A DNA stretch of 63,493 nucleotides from Streptomyces cavernae (lineage in GTDB: Bacteria > Actinomycetota > Actinomycetes > Streptomycetales > Streptomycetaceae), in assembly GCF_004023625.1 (NCBI RefSeq), contig NZ_RPDJ01000050.1, positions 1-63,493 on the forward strand, given 5' to 3'. Positions 16,103-24,809 of this stretch are shown here, piece by piece. Made by a program: the position numbers and the translations under genes. The notes beneath the pieces are model-generated. The model did no database searches and was not told the origin of the DNA. It saw nothing but the letters and a program-made list of their open reading frames with translations. How positions within the stretch are numbered: position 1 is the stretch's first letter; every line of letters starts with the position of its first letter.

Positions 16103-17008
16103 ATGGGCGATACCACCGTGACGACTCTGGAGGATCGGCCCCGGGCCGTTTCGTCGCCCGTCGCGGACGAGGCCGACGGGCGGGCGGGCCAGGCCCGTCT
16201 GCGCCGGTTGCGGAAGCCCCGCCGGCCCCGGCTGTGGTTCGAGATCCTGCTGATCGCGGTGAGTTACTGGACGTACTCGCTGATCCGCAACGCCGTTCCG
16301 GAACAGAGGACCGAGGCGCTCACCAACGCCGACTGGCTCTGGCGGTTGGAACACCATCTGTCCATCGCCGTCGAGGACAACATCAACCGAGTCCTCAACA
16401 CGGTCGACTGGCTCATCATCGGGATGAACTACTACTACGCGACACTGCACTTCGTGGTGACGCTGAGTGTCCTGGTGTGGCTCTACCGCAGTCATCCGGG
16501 ACGCTACGCGGGGGCGCGCCTCGCCCTTTTCGCCACCACGGCGGTGGCCCTGCTCGGCTACTACCTCTACCCGCTGGCACCGCCCCGGCTGATGTCCGGC
16601 GGCGGCTTCGTGGACACCGTGCTGGTGCACCAGACCTGGGGCTCGATGGCGTCCGGCGATCTCAAGAACATGTCCAACCAGTACGCGGCGATGCCCTCGA
16701 TGCACATCGGCTGGTCGCTGTGGTGCGGGCTGACGATCTACGCCCTCGCGCGCGTCCCGTGGGTCCGTGTCCTCGGGCTGCTCTACCCGGCGGCCACCCT
16801 GGTCGTGATCGTCGCCACGGCCAACCACTTCTGGCTGGACGCGGTGGGCGGCATGATCTGCCTGGCGTTCGGCTTCCTGGTCGCCCGCCTTTGGTACGGC
16901 GCCCTGCCCTACGCACTCCCGCGGATCCCCGCCGAGGCCTCGTCCGCCGGGCTCAGGGAGCGCTGGGCCGCGGCCCGCAGCGCCTCGACCCCACGCAGCA
17001 CGGACTGA
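16103..17008 (+). CDS. PAP2-family membrane phosphatase/transferase
   Basis: The 301-residue protein has about six membrane helices and the PAP2 signature on the outer face: PSMHIGWSLWCG (motif C2) and ATANHFWLDAVGG (motif C3, with the catalytic His). This subgroup, with a preceding WLWRLEHHL and NYYYATLHF, resembles inositol-phosphorylceramide synthase-like enzymes that act on lipid phosphates. ATG 16103 has no good ribosome site. A TTG at 16082 in the same frame is the alternative. The gene precedes glnE, as in related genomes, but faces it. Confidence 0.8.
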   Translation: MGDTTVTTLEDRPRAVSSPVADEADGRAGQARLRRLRKPRRPRLWFEILLIAVSYWTYSLIRNAVPEQRTEALTNADWLWRLEHHLSIAVEDNINRVLNTVDWLIIGMNYYYATLHFVVTLSVLVWLYRSHPGRYAGARLALFATTAVALLGYYLYPLAPPRLMSGGGFVDTVLVHQTWGSMASGDLKNMSNQYAAMPSMHIGWSLWCGLTIYALARVPWVRVLGLLYPAATLVVIVATANHFWLDAVGGMICLAFGFLVARLWYGALPYALPRIPAEASSAGLRERWAAARSASTPRSTD

Positions 17009-17099
17009 GGCGGCGCGCTCTCCCGTACGTACGGCGGCTCAGACGGCCCGCCCGGGCTCGGGCCCGTGCACCGGGCGCAGACGATACGACGTCGGTGCC

Positions 17100-17500
17100 G
17101 GTGGTGGGGGTTCGGGCGTCGGCCGAACGGGGGCCGACCTGGTGGTTGTCGAACTGGGTGGGTGCCGACTTGGCGGGTGCCGAACTGGGTGGGTGCCGAC
17201 TGGGCGGCCGAGCCGGAGCGGGACACGGGTGCGGGTCCGGTGGCCGGGCCGGAACGGGTCCGGTGACCGAAGCCGGAGCGGGCCGGAGCGGGACACGGGT
17301 GCGGGTCCGGTGGCCGGGCCGGAACGGGTCCGGTGACCGAAGCCGGAGCGGGCCGGGTGGCCGGGCCGGATCGGGTCCGGTGACTCGGAGCCGGAGCGGG
17401 TCCGGTAGTGGCCGGGCCGGAGTGGATCACCGGCGCGGGTCTGGTAGCCGGGCCCGAGCGGATCACGGACGCGGGTCCGGTAGCCGGGCCGGAGCGGGGC
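17100..17500. repeat. G/C-rich tandem repeat block including two 70-bp units
   Basis: Between the PAP2 gene and glnE, 17215-17284 and 17285-17354 are two identical 70-bp units starting GGAGCGGGACACGGGTGCGG. Shorter diverged versions (GGCCGGAGCGG..., GGTCCGGTAGCCGGGCC) continue to about 17500. Upstream, 17140-17205 has repeats of GGGTGCCGACTTGG type. No gene is supported in the 515-bp gap. The block may form strong hairpins that end transcription from both convergent genes. Confidence 0.75.
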
Positions 17501-17523
17501 CGGTGGTCGGGCCCGCGTGGCGG

Positions 17524-20500
17524 TCACCCTGTGCCGGTCCCGTAGAACAGCTGCTCCACGACGCCCCGAGCCCGCCGTGTGATCCGCCGGTAGTCGTCGA
17601 GCATGTCGCCCGCGTGCCCCGGACCGTACCCCAGGTAACGCCCCACTGCGGCCAGCTCGCGGCTCTCGGAGGGGAACGTGTCCCCCGCCCGGCCGCGCAC
17701 CAGCATCACCGCGTTGCGCACCCGGGTCGCCAGTACCCATGCCTCGTCCAGGACCGCGACCTGCTCCGCCGGCAACAGTCCGGCATCGCGTGCGGCGGCG
17801 AGCGCCCGGCGGGTGCGGGTGGTGCGCAGCCCCGGCTCCGCCCACCCGTGCCGCATCTGGAGGAGCTGCACCGTCCACTCGACGTCGGACAGCCCGCCCC
17901 GCCCCAGTTTGGTGTGCAGGGCCGGGTCCGCGCCGCGCGGCAGCCGCTCGGACTCCATTCGTGCCTTCAGCCGCCGTATCTCCCGTACCGCCGCGTCCCC
18001 GAGCCCGTCCGCCGGGTACCGCAAGGGGTCGATCAGCTCGAGGAACCGGGCCCCCAGCTCTTCGTCCCCGGCGACGAATTCGGCGCGCAGCAGCGCCTGC
18101 GACTCCCACACCAGCGACCACCGCCGGTAGTACGCCTCGTACGACGCCAGCGTCCGTACGAGCGGCCCCGACTTGCCCTCCGGCCGCAGATCGGCGTCGA
18201 TCAGCAGCGGTGGATCCGCGCTGGGTATCCGCAGCAGCCGCTGCATTTCCTCGGCCACGGCGTTGGCGGCCTCGGCGGCCTCCTGGTCGTCCACGCCCGG
18301 TCGCGGCTCGTGCACGAAGAGTACGTCGGCGTCGGATCCGTAGCCCAGTTCGTGCCCGCCGAACCGGCCCATGCCGATGACGGCGAACCGGGTGGGCATC
18401 GCCTCCTCCCCGTCCCCCCAGCCGGCGCGCACCACGGCCCGCAGGGTTCCGGCCAGGGTCGCGGCCGTCAGGTCGGTGACGGCCGGGCCGACCCGGTCCA
18501 CGAGTGCCCCCTGTCCGGCCTCCGGGGCATCCTCGGCCCCGTAGGAGGCAACGATGTCGGCCGCGGCAGTACGGAACAGCTCCCGCCGCCGTACTCCGCG
18601 CGCGGCCGTGACGGCGGCCTCGGCGTCGCCGGCGCGCCCCACGGCGGCGAGGATCTCCCGCTCCAGGTGCGTACGGTCGCGCGGCTCCAGGCCGCCTCCG
18701 TCGCCGTCACCGTCGCCGAGCAGTGCCACGGCCTCCGGCGCCCGCATCAGCAGATCGGGCGCGAGCCGCCCGGCGGACAGCACCCGGGCGAGGTTCTGGG
18801 CGGCGGCGCCCTCGTCCCGCAGCAGCCGCAGATACCACGGAGTCCTGCCCAACGCGTCCGACACCTTGCGGAAGTTGAGCAGACCGGCGTCGGGGTCGGC
18901 GGAGTCCGCGAACCAACCCAGCAGCACCGGCAGCAGAGTTCGCTGGATGGCCGCCTTCCGGCTCACCCCGGACGCCAGTGCCTCCAGGTGCCGCAGTGCG
19001 GCGGCCGGGTCCGCGTACCCGAGCGCGACCAACCGCTCCCGTGCCGCTTCGGCCCTCAACCGGATCTCCCCCGGCGCGAGTTGGGCGACGGCGTCGAGCA
19101 ACGGCCGGTAGAACAGCTTCTCGTGGAGCCGCCGTACCACGGCCGCGTGCCGCTTCCACTCGCGGTTCAGCTCCGGGACGGGCTCGGTGCGCAGTCCCAA
19201 CGACCGCCCGATGCGCCGCTGATCGGCCTCGTCCTCGGGCACGAGGTGGGTGCGGCGCAGCCGGTAGAGCTGGATGCGGTGCTCCATCGAGCGCAGGAAA
19301 CGGTAGGCCCGGTCGAGCTGCGCGGCGTCGGACCGTCCCACGTAACCGCCGGCGGCCAGTGCTTCGAGTGCGTGCAGCGTGGTGCCGCTGCGCAGGGCGG
19401 TGTCACCTCGTCCATGCACCAACTGCAGCAGTTGCACGGCGAATTCGACGTCGCGCAGACCGCCGGGACCGAGTTTCAGCTCGCGCTCGATCTCGGCCGC
19501 GGGGATGTTCTCGACGACCCTCCGGCGCATCTTCTGCACGTCGGTGACGAAGTTCTCGCGCTCGGCGGCCTTCCAGACGAGCGGTTCGAGCGCGGCCACG
19601 TACTCCTCGCCCAGCTCCATGTCCCCCGCGACCGGACGCGCCTTGAGGAGCGCCTGGAACTCCCAGGTCTTGGCCCAGCGGCGGTAGTAGGCGAGGTGGC
19701 TGCTCAGCGTCCGCACCAAGGGGCCGTTGCGGCCCTCCGGGCGCAGATTGGCGTCGACCGGCCAGATGCTGCCCTCCACCGTCGTCTCGGAGCAGATCCG
19801 CATCATGTGCGAGGCGAGCCGGGTCGCGGAGCTCACCGCCTTGCCCTCGTCGGCGCCGTTCACCGGTTCACCGACGAAGATCACGTCGACGTCGGAGACG
19901 TAGTTGAGTTCATGGCCGCCGCACTTGCCCATGGCGATGACCGCGAGCCGGCACAGGGCGGCGTCGTCGGGCGCGGCGGCGCAGGCGATGGCGAGCGCGG
20001 TACGCAGTGTGGCCGTGGCGAGGTCGGCCAGCTCTGCAGCGGTCTCGGCGACGTCGGTGGTGCCGCAGACGTCCCGTGCGGCTATGGAGAGCAGACAGCG
20101 GCGGTAGGCGACGCGCAGCGACACCGGGTCGGTGGCGTCGGCGAGCCCGCGCTCGAACTCGGTGGTCCCCGGATGCAGGTCGTGCGGCTCGTACATCACC
20201 AGGGCGTGCCAGTCCCGGGGGTGCCGGGCGAGGTGGTCGGCGAGCGCGGCGGACGCCCCGAGCACACCGAGCAGCCGGTCGCGCAGCGGCTTGGCCGAGA
20301 CCAGGGTGTCCAGCAGTTCCCGGTCCGGCTGCGCCTCCAGGAGACGTACCAGTCCGGACAGTGCCAGGTCCGGGTCGGCGGTGGCCCCGAGCGCGTCGAG
20401 CAGCACCGGGTCATTGCGTACGGGCGCCAGCTCGACCGCGTCCAGCAGTCGCTCGGCGGCCGAGGGATCGGTGAATCCGTGCCGCAGCAGCCTGCTGAAC

Positions 20501-20529
20501 GTACTGCTTCTGCGCCCCGGCACGGTCAT
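17524..20529 (-). CDS. glnE: glutamine synthetase adenylyltransferase/deadenylylase
   Basis: The 1001-residue product has the two nucleotidyltransferase domains of GlnE. The N-terminal deadenylylation site contains GKCGGHELNYVSDVDVIFV at about residues 201-219. The C-terminal adenylylation site contains GRFGGHELGYGSDADVLFVH at about 720-740. Helical GlnE domains fill the space between and after. The enzyme adds AMP to, or removes it from, a Tyr on glutamine synthetase GlnA in response to nitrogen status. ATG 20529 opens a frame without N-terminal extension. The glutamine synthetase-like gene glnA2 lies 16 kb away in the same orientation. Confidence 0.96.
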   Translation of the reverse strand: MTVPGRRSSTFSRLLRHGFTDPSAAERLLDAVELAPVRNDPVLLDALGATADPDLALSGLVRLLEAQPDRELLDTLVSAKPLRDRLLGVLGASAALADHLARHPRDWHALVMYEPHDLHPGTTEFERGLADATDPVSLRVAYRRCLLSIAARDVCGTTDVAETAAELADLATATLRTALAIACAAAPDDAALCRLAVIAMGKCGGHELNYVSDVDVIFVGEPVNGADEGKAVSSATRLASHMMRICSETTVEGSIWPVDANLRPEGRNGPLVRTLSSHLAYYRRWAKTWEFQALLKARPVAGDMELGEEYVAALEPLVWKAAERENFVTDVQKMRRRVVENIPAAEIERELKLGPGGLRDVEFAVQLLQLVHGRGDTALRSGTTLHALEALAAGGYVGRSDAAQLDRAYRFLRSMEHRIQLYRLRRTHLVPEDEADQRRIGRSLGLRTEPVPELNREWKRHAAVVRRLHEKLFYRPLLDAVAQLAPGEIRLRAEAARERLVALGYADPAAALRHLEALASGVSRKAAIQRTLLPVLLGWFADSADPDAGLLNFRKVSDALGRTPWYLRLLRDEGAAAQNLARVLSAGRLAPDLLMRAPEAVALLGDGDGDGGGLEPRDRTHLEREILAAVGRAGDAEAAVTAARGVRRRELFRTAAADIVASYGAEDAPEAGQGALVDRVGPAVTDLTAATLAGTLRAVVRAGWGDGEEAMPTRFAVIGMGRFGGHELGYGSDADVLFVHEPRPGVDDQEAAEAANAVAEEMQRLLRIPSADPPLLIDADLRPEGKSGPLVRTLASYEAYYRRWSLVWESQALLRAEFVAGDEELGARFLELIDPLRYPADGLGDAAVREIRRLKARMESERLPRGADPALHTKLGRGGLSDVEWTVQLLQMRHGWAEPGLRTTRTRRALAAARDAGLLPAEQVAVLDEAWVLATRVRNAVMLVRGRAGDTFPSESRELAAVGRYLGYGPGHAGDMLDDYRRITRRARGVVEQLFYGTGTG

Positions 20530-20751
20530 TCCCCGGCCCTCCCGTCGGCTCGAGTCGGATCAGCGTCGGATCACTGTTGGATCTTTGTTGGATCGATGTC
20601 GGATCAGCGTCGGATCAAGGTCGTACGGCCTTGAGCCTAACCGGAGTACCTCGAGGAAGCCCCTGGGCGGGACCACCGATGAGTTTCGGCCGGGCACGGG
20701 GTCTGTCCTTGGAGGAACTGTGCCGTCGTGCTCACGGAAGGATGGACGGTC

Positions 20752-21273
20752 ATGGACATCGGCGTCATGAAGGGACCACAGGGGCGGGTCGACCCCCGTT
20801 ACAGCAGCGAGGACGCCGTCGCGCCCGCCTGGTCCGAGGTGGAGGCGATGCTCGCGGGGGCGGAGCTCTTCTGGATCTCGACCGTGCGGCCCGACGGACG
20901 GCCGCACGTCACACCGCTGCCCGCGGTCTGGGCGAACGGGGCGCTGCACTTCTGCACGGGCCCCGAGGAGCGCAAGGCGCTGAATCTGGCGCTGAACCCC
21001 CATGTCGTCCTGACGACGGGCACCAACACCTGGAACGAGGGCTACGACCTGGTGGTGGAGGGCGAGGCCGTGCGGGTCTCCCACGACGACCGTCTGCGCG
21101 AGCTGGCCGGGCTGTGGGAGGCCAAGTACGGCAGCTTCTGGCATTTCGAGGTGCGAGGTGGCTGCTTCCACCACGGGCCGGGGCGAGCTTTCGTCTTCAC
21201 GGTGGCGCCCCAGACGGTTTTCGGCTTCGGTAAGGGAGAGCCGTTCAGCCAGACCCGCTGGCGATTCGAGTGA
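20752..21273 (+). CDS. PNPOx-like flavin (FMN/F420) split-barrel protein
   Basis: The 173-residue product has the split beta-barrel pattern of the pyridoxamine 5'-phosphate oxidase superfamily: ELFWISTVRPDGRPHVTPLP near the N-terminus, HFCTGPEERKALNLALNPHV in the middle, and VVEGEAVRV. Such proteins bind FMN, F420 or heme and act as small reductases. Cofactor choice is not visible. AAGGA at 20738-20742 precedes the ATG. The next gene is a VOC-fold protein in the same direction after a repeat-rich gap of 214 bp. Confidence 0.8.
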   Translation: MDIGVMKGPQGRVDPRYSSEDAVAPAWSEVEAMLAGAELFWISTVRPDGRPHVTPLPAVWANGALHFCTGPEERKALNLALNPHVVLTTGTNTWNEGYDLVVEGEAVRVSHDDRLRELAGLWEAKYGSFWHFEVRGGCFHHGPGRAFVFTVAPQTVFGFGKGEPFSQTRWRFE

Positions 21274-21392
21274 CGGGGACGACAGAGACCACAGACCCCA
21301 CAGCCACAGAGACGACAAAGACAGCGGAGACGGCAAAGGCAGCCGAGAAGACAGAGACGCCAGCACCAGGGACCACGTCAACAAACAGGACA

Positions 21393-21464
21393 GGGACAGC
21401 AGGGACAGCAGGGACAGCAGGGACAGCAGGGACAGCAGGGACAGCAGGGACAGCAGGGACAGGG
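21393..21464. repeat. tandem 9-bp repeat, seven perfect copies
   Basis: GGGACAGCA is repeated seven times without change at 21393-21455, followed by degenerate copies to 21471. The preceding 100 bases are a looser purine-rich series (ACAGAGAC and similar). The unit is three codons long and the glyoxalase frame stays open through it, encoding repeated Arg-Asp-Ser. Confidence 0.9.
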
Positions 21465-21487
21465 ACAGGTTTTCGAAAGGACCAGGC

Positions 21488-21928
21488 ATGCAGTACACGC
21501 TCGAAGTGATCCCACTGCCCGTCAGTGACATCGACCGGGCCCGGGACTTCTACCGGGACCAGGTCGGCTTCCACGTCGACATCGACCAGGAGGTGATGCC
21601 GGGGATGCGCATCGTCCAGCTGACGCCCCCGGGCTCCGGCTGCTCGATCGCCCTCGGTGACACCGTCTGGGAGACCATGCCCGGCCCGCACCCGGCGCCC
21701 GGCTCCTACCAGGGTCTGCAGCTGTGTGTCCCGGACATCAAGGCGGCCCACGAAGAACTGCGCGAACGCGGCCTCGATGTCTCCGAGCCGGTGCAGTTCG
21801 CACCCGACGACGGCGCCACGTTCATGTACTTCAAGGACCCGGACGGCAACGGCTGGGCGATCCAGGAGTACCGGCAGCGGGCGACGAAGCCGCTGCACGA
21901 GCTGCTGACGGAGTTGGCGGGCGCCTGA
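21488..21928 (+). CDS. VOC (glyoxalase/bleomycin resistance-like) protein
   Basis: The 146-residue product has two paired beta-alpha-beta-beta-beta modules: VIPLPVSDIDRARDFYRDQ, then LQLCVPDIKAAHEELRERG and FKDPDGNGWAIQEYR with the usual metal-ligand Glu near the end. Family members are metal-dependent lyases, dioxygenases or drug binders. ATG 21488 follows GAAAGGA, which decides the start. However, the same frame is open upstream across the 9-bp repeat, so a longer protein with an Arg-Asp-Ser tail at its N-terminus is possible. Confidence 0.85.
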   Translation: MQYTLEVIPLPVSDIDRARDFYRDQVGFHVDIDQEVMPGMRIVQLTPPGSGCSIALGDTVWETMPGPHPAPGSYQGLQLCVPDIKAAHEELRERGLDVSEPVQFAPDDGATFMYFKDPDGNGWAIQEYRQRATKPLHELLTELAGA

Positions 21929-21966
21929 GTGCCCTTGGCCCTTGGGAGCCCTGAGGGCTGCGAGCC

Positions 21967-22695
21967 CTACAGGAGGGTGGTCACGGCTGTGGCCGTCCAG
22001 TGGCCCGCCGTGCCGGGCCGCGTGGCCAGGTACTGGGCGATGCGCGCGCCCGGCCAGGCGTGCGCCTCGTTCAGGCCCGAACCGATGTGCCGCAGATAGG
22101 TGGAGTTCGGCGCGTTCCACCGGACCTCGTGCATGTGCCAGGGAGCGGTGAACGTCAGGACGGGGTGCGCGTCCAGGTGTCCGGGACAGACCAGCGTCTC
22201 GTAGCGCCCGGGGCCCATCTCGGCGCGGCCGGATGCCAGTACCGGGGCGAGGTCGAGTTCCGCCCCGGGTTCCCGGCACATCTCCTGAGCGGCGATGTCC
22301 GCGAACTGCTCGGCGGTGAGCAGATAGGCGCGTGCGGGCGTTCCGCCGCCGCCGTTCGGGTCGTAGAAGGCCATACCGCCGGTCCATGCCCGGGACTCCA
22401 GGGCGAAGTACAGCTGGCCCGGGAGCGTCACCGGCCGAGTACGCTCCGGCGGCCGCGTGTCACGACAGCCGGGGTAGGTGCGGCGGCCCCCGGGGGGCCT
22501 GCCGCCCGACAGGTAGTACCGGAAGCGCGCCAGGTGCATGTTGGACCCGAAGGCGGCGTACCAGACGTGGCCGGGCTGGCCCGGCGGCGTGCGTCCGTCC
22601 GCGACGTGGCCGGCACGGCCGTGTTTTGCAGCCGGGGTTCCGGTGTGCGGGACGGGCTCCTCGGACCGGGTCCGCTCGGGCATACCTCCAGTCAT
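21967..22695 (-). CDS. gamma-glutamylcyclotransferase-like protein
   Basis: The 242-residue product contains YAAFGSNMHLARFRYYL near residue 46. This is the substrate-loop signature of the GGCT/AIG2-like fold, which releases 5-oxoproline from gamma-glutamyl compounds. A conserved FALESRAWTGGMAFYDPN follows. Streptomyces relatives are sometimes mislabelled histone deacetylase. ATG 22695 has GGAAGGG upstream. A second ATG at 22683 is too close to its GGAGGT. The first 45 residues are Pro/Arg rich and poorly conserved-looking. Substrate unknown. Confidence 0.7.
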   Translation of the reverse strand: MTGGMPERTRSEEPVPHTGTPAAKHGRAGHVADGRTPPGQPGHVWYAAFGSNMHLARFRYYLSGGRPPGGRRTYPGCRDTRPPERTRPVTLPGQLYFALESRAWTGGMAFYDPNGGGGTPARAYLLTAEQFADIAAQEMCREPGAELDLAPVLASGRAEMGPGRYETLVCPGHLDAHPVLTFTAPWHMHEVRWNAPNSTYLRHIGSGLNEAHAWPGARIAQYLATRPGTAGHWTATAVTTLL

Positions 22696-22989
22696 GTCAC
22701 CCTTCCGGGCGTCTGACAAGTCCAAGACAGACCGACCGAGGGATCCAGGAGCCCCACAGGAGCCTTCATAGCCTCTGAAACCCCAGCAGGGGCTACAGGA
22801 TGGAAGGCCACCGGACGCAGCCCAGGACCGCCCCGGCCCTGTGAGACGCCGTGGTGAGATGAGAGGTAGTGGTGAGACGCCGTGGGGCCGACAGACGCGG
22901 TGGGCCGGCAGGAGGCGCCGTGGGCCGGCAGGAGACGCGGTGGAGCTGTCAGGAGACGCGGCCGGGGCTGCTGGGCCTCATCCTCGTCT

Positions 22990-23200
22990 ACTGAACTGGT
23001 TGCCCCAACAAGCGACGTCGCCCCGTCGCGACGCCCGGCACTCCCCCAAGCTCTTCGAGCAGGGGGGACCCCCAGAGCATGCTCCCCCAAGCTCTCGACT
23101 TCTCCCCGACTCTCGGCTGCGCTCGGTCGGGGGGACCCCATGAGCAGGGGGACCTCCATGACGCCGCTCCTTGACGGGCAACCGTTGCCTCCCGGGGCGC
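22990..23200. mobile_element. MITE-like element with a second copy nested inside
   Basis: The right end, TTGCCTCCCGGGGCGCTAAG (about 23179-23198), and the left end (about 22992, GTTGCCCCAACAAGCGACG, diverged) resemble the ends of the element at 51810-52006. Inside is the core CTCCCCCAAGCTCTTCGAGC (23041-23060). A second core (23091-23160) is interrupted by a related C-rich hairpin (TCCCCGACTCTCGGCTGCGC). The surrounding 22696-23323 gap holds no supported gene. Its left part (22850-22980) is a loose repeat of GACGCGGTGGGCCGGCAGGA type. At 23228-23330 scraps such as VNQLVEDN and ENIVIRTHTGPALLL in different frames could be a dead PNPOx-like gene, but this is weak. Confidence 0.6.
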
Positions 23201-23323
23201 TAAGGGGTCCCGGCCGCCGCTGCCCGCGATCCGCCCCGGTCAACCAACTCGTGGAGGACAACGGAGAACATCGTCATCCGCACGCACACCGGGCCCGCGC
23301 TGTTGCTCGGCCGTGCGGCACTG

Positions 23324-24805
23324 TCAGAGGTCATTGCCGGCGTAGGAGAGATTGAAGCTCTTGTTGGTCAGCGGGAAGTCCGGAACGATCGTGTCGTTCA
23401 GGGCGACCGGCAGCGCGGGCCAGTTGAAGAACGACGGGTCGACCGGCTTGACCCGGGAAAGGGTGCTGTCGGCGGCGAGCTCGACGCGGGTGGCGATGGT
23501 GCCGCGCCAGCCTTCGACGAGGCCGACGCCGCTGCGCGGACCTTGCCCGGGGACGGCCGTGGGTCCGAGGACCGCGCCGGTGGCGACACAGTCGGTGAGC
23601 TCACGGATCAGGGCGAGGGAGGCGTCGATCTCTTCGGCGCGGACCAGGAAGCGGGCAAGGACGTCGCCGCCGTCGTGCACGGGGATGCCGGAGGGGCGTC
23701 CGTGCGGGGTGAAGGGGTGGGCGATACGGGCGTCCAGGGGCAGGCCGCTGGCGCGGGCGACGTAGCCGAGGCAGCCGATGTCGCGGGCGGCCTCGGTGCG
23801 CAGGATCGCAGTGCCGGTGAAGCGGTCGTGGACGGTGGAGTGGCCGAGCGCCAGCCGGACGATCTCGCGGATGTCGTCGCCGAGGGCGTCCAGCTGGGCG
23901 GGAACGGGCAGGGTGCGCAGGGCGCTGCCGCCGGGGACGACGCCGCCGCGTAGCAGGCGGTGTCCGGTTACCGCATGGTTGAGGCGCAGGAGCTGTTCGC
24001 GGACGCGCTGGGCGTGGGCGTTGAGGATGCCGTATCCGACGTCGTTGCAGAGCATGCCGAGGTCGGCGACGTGGTTGTGGAGCCGTTCGAGTTCCAGGAG
24101 CAGGGCGCGGGCGCACTGGGCCTGTTCGGGGACTGACATGCCGGTTGCCTCCTCGACGGCCAGGCAGTAGGCGAGGGCGTGGCCGACCGCGGTGTCGCCG
24201 CTGATGCGTTCGGCCAGCGGCAGCCCAGCGGCCACCGTGCGGCCCTGGAAGAGTTTCTCGATGCCCTTGTGGACGAACCAGAGGCGGGCCTTGAGTTTGA
24301 GGATGGTCTCGCCGACGACGGAGAAGCGGAAGTGGCCGGGCTCGATGATCCCGGCGTGGACGGGGCCCACGGGGATTTCGTAGACGCCATCACCGGTGAC
24401 CTCCAGGAAGGGGTATGGGCCTTCCTGTTCGCCGAAGGCGGGCGGGTCCCCGGCATCCGGATGCATCGGGTACCAGCCGCGCGGCCAGTGGAAATGGCGT
24501 ACCAGGCGGCGGGGCAGGGGATGGCCGAGGGGCACGATGCCGTGCAGGTCGTGCATCTCGCGTTCGAACCGGCCGGCGGGGAAGGACAGATGGGCCAGGC
24601 TGGGCACCTCGGGCCGGGCCGGGTCGAGGCACACATGCAGCTCGGTGCGGGTGTCGGGCGGCCCGGAGACGAAGAGGTAGACGATCCGCACCGCTTCCTC
24701 GTCGTGGTGGGCGGCGACCAGGGCCAGGCGATGGTCGCTTCCGAGCAACGCCTGTGCCTGCACGGCCAGTTCGCCGGTGGGGACCTGGTGCACGGTACGC
24801 GCCAT
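23324..24805 (-). CDS. Ehr/hydrogenase-4-like large subunit (NuoC-NuoD fusion) without Ni-Fe cysteines
   Basis: The 493-residue product joins a NuoC-like domain (residues 1-120, with PAGRFEREMHDLHGIVPLG) to a NuoD/hydrogenase large-subunit domain. Where true [NiFe] hydrogenases have CxxC motifs, this protein reads ERISGDTAVGHALAY near residue 215 and DFPLTNKSFNLSYAGNDL at the very end, so all four Ni ligands are absent. HFHWPRGWYPMHPDAG and IEPGHFRFSVVGETILKLKA are family hallmarks. It would hold the quinone- or substrate-facing site of a membrane complex. ATG 24805 lies 4 bp after the stop of the preceding gene, with AAAGG upstream. It is last in the operon and the closest named relative I know is HycE of M. 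tuberculosis (Rv0087). Confidence 0.88.
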   Translation of the reverse strand: MARTVHQVPTGELAVQAQALLGSDHRLALVAAHHDEEAVRIVYLFVSGPPDTRTELHVCLDPARPEVPSLAHLSFPAGRFEREMHDLHGIVPLGHPLPRRLVRHFHWPRGWYPMHPDAGDPPAFGEQEGPYPFLEVTGDGVYEIPVGPVHAGIIEPGHFRFSVVGETILKLKARLWFVHKGIEKLFQGRTVAAGLPLAERISGDTAVGHALAYCLAVEEATGMSVPEQAQCARALLLELERLHNHVADLGMLCNDVGYGILNAHAQRVREQLLRLNHAVTGHRLLRGGVVPGGSALRTLPVPAQLDALGDDIREIVRLALGHSTVHDRFTGTAILRTEAARDIGCLGYVARASGLPLDARIAHPFTPHGRPSGIPVHDGGDVLARFLVRAEEIDASLALIRELTDCVATGAVLGPTAVPGQGPRSGVGLVEGWRGTIATRVELAADSTLSRVKPVDPSFFNWPALPVALNDTIVPDFPLTNKSFNLSYAGNDL

Positions 24806-24809
24806 GGTG

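Noticed and set aside
15377..16828. Long minus-strand open frame of 483 codons upstream of aglA
   Set aside because: It overlaps the PAP2 gene on the opposite strand, contains the translated 16-bp repeats and the malG scrap, and shows no family pattern. It is an effect of high GC.
16030..20634. Very long plus-strand open frame (1534 codons) over glnE
   Set aside because: It is antisense to glnE, with repetitive Gly/Arg/Val-rich sequence and no domain. The glnE frame explains the codon bias.
21393..21464. CRISPR-like array of 9-bp repeats
   Set aside because: The units are directly adjacent with no spacers, so it is a simple tandem repeat.
23228..23330. Possible PNPOx-like remnant (VNQLVEDN and ENIVIRTHTG)
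   Set aside because: The pieces need three different frames within 100 bp. The pattern is suggestive only, so it is mentioned with the neighbouring element but not listed as a gene.
23324..24805. A working [NiFe] hydrogenase
   Set aside because: Both CxxC motifs are replaced and no maturation genes are near.
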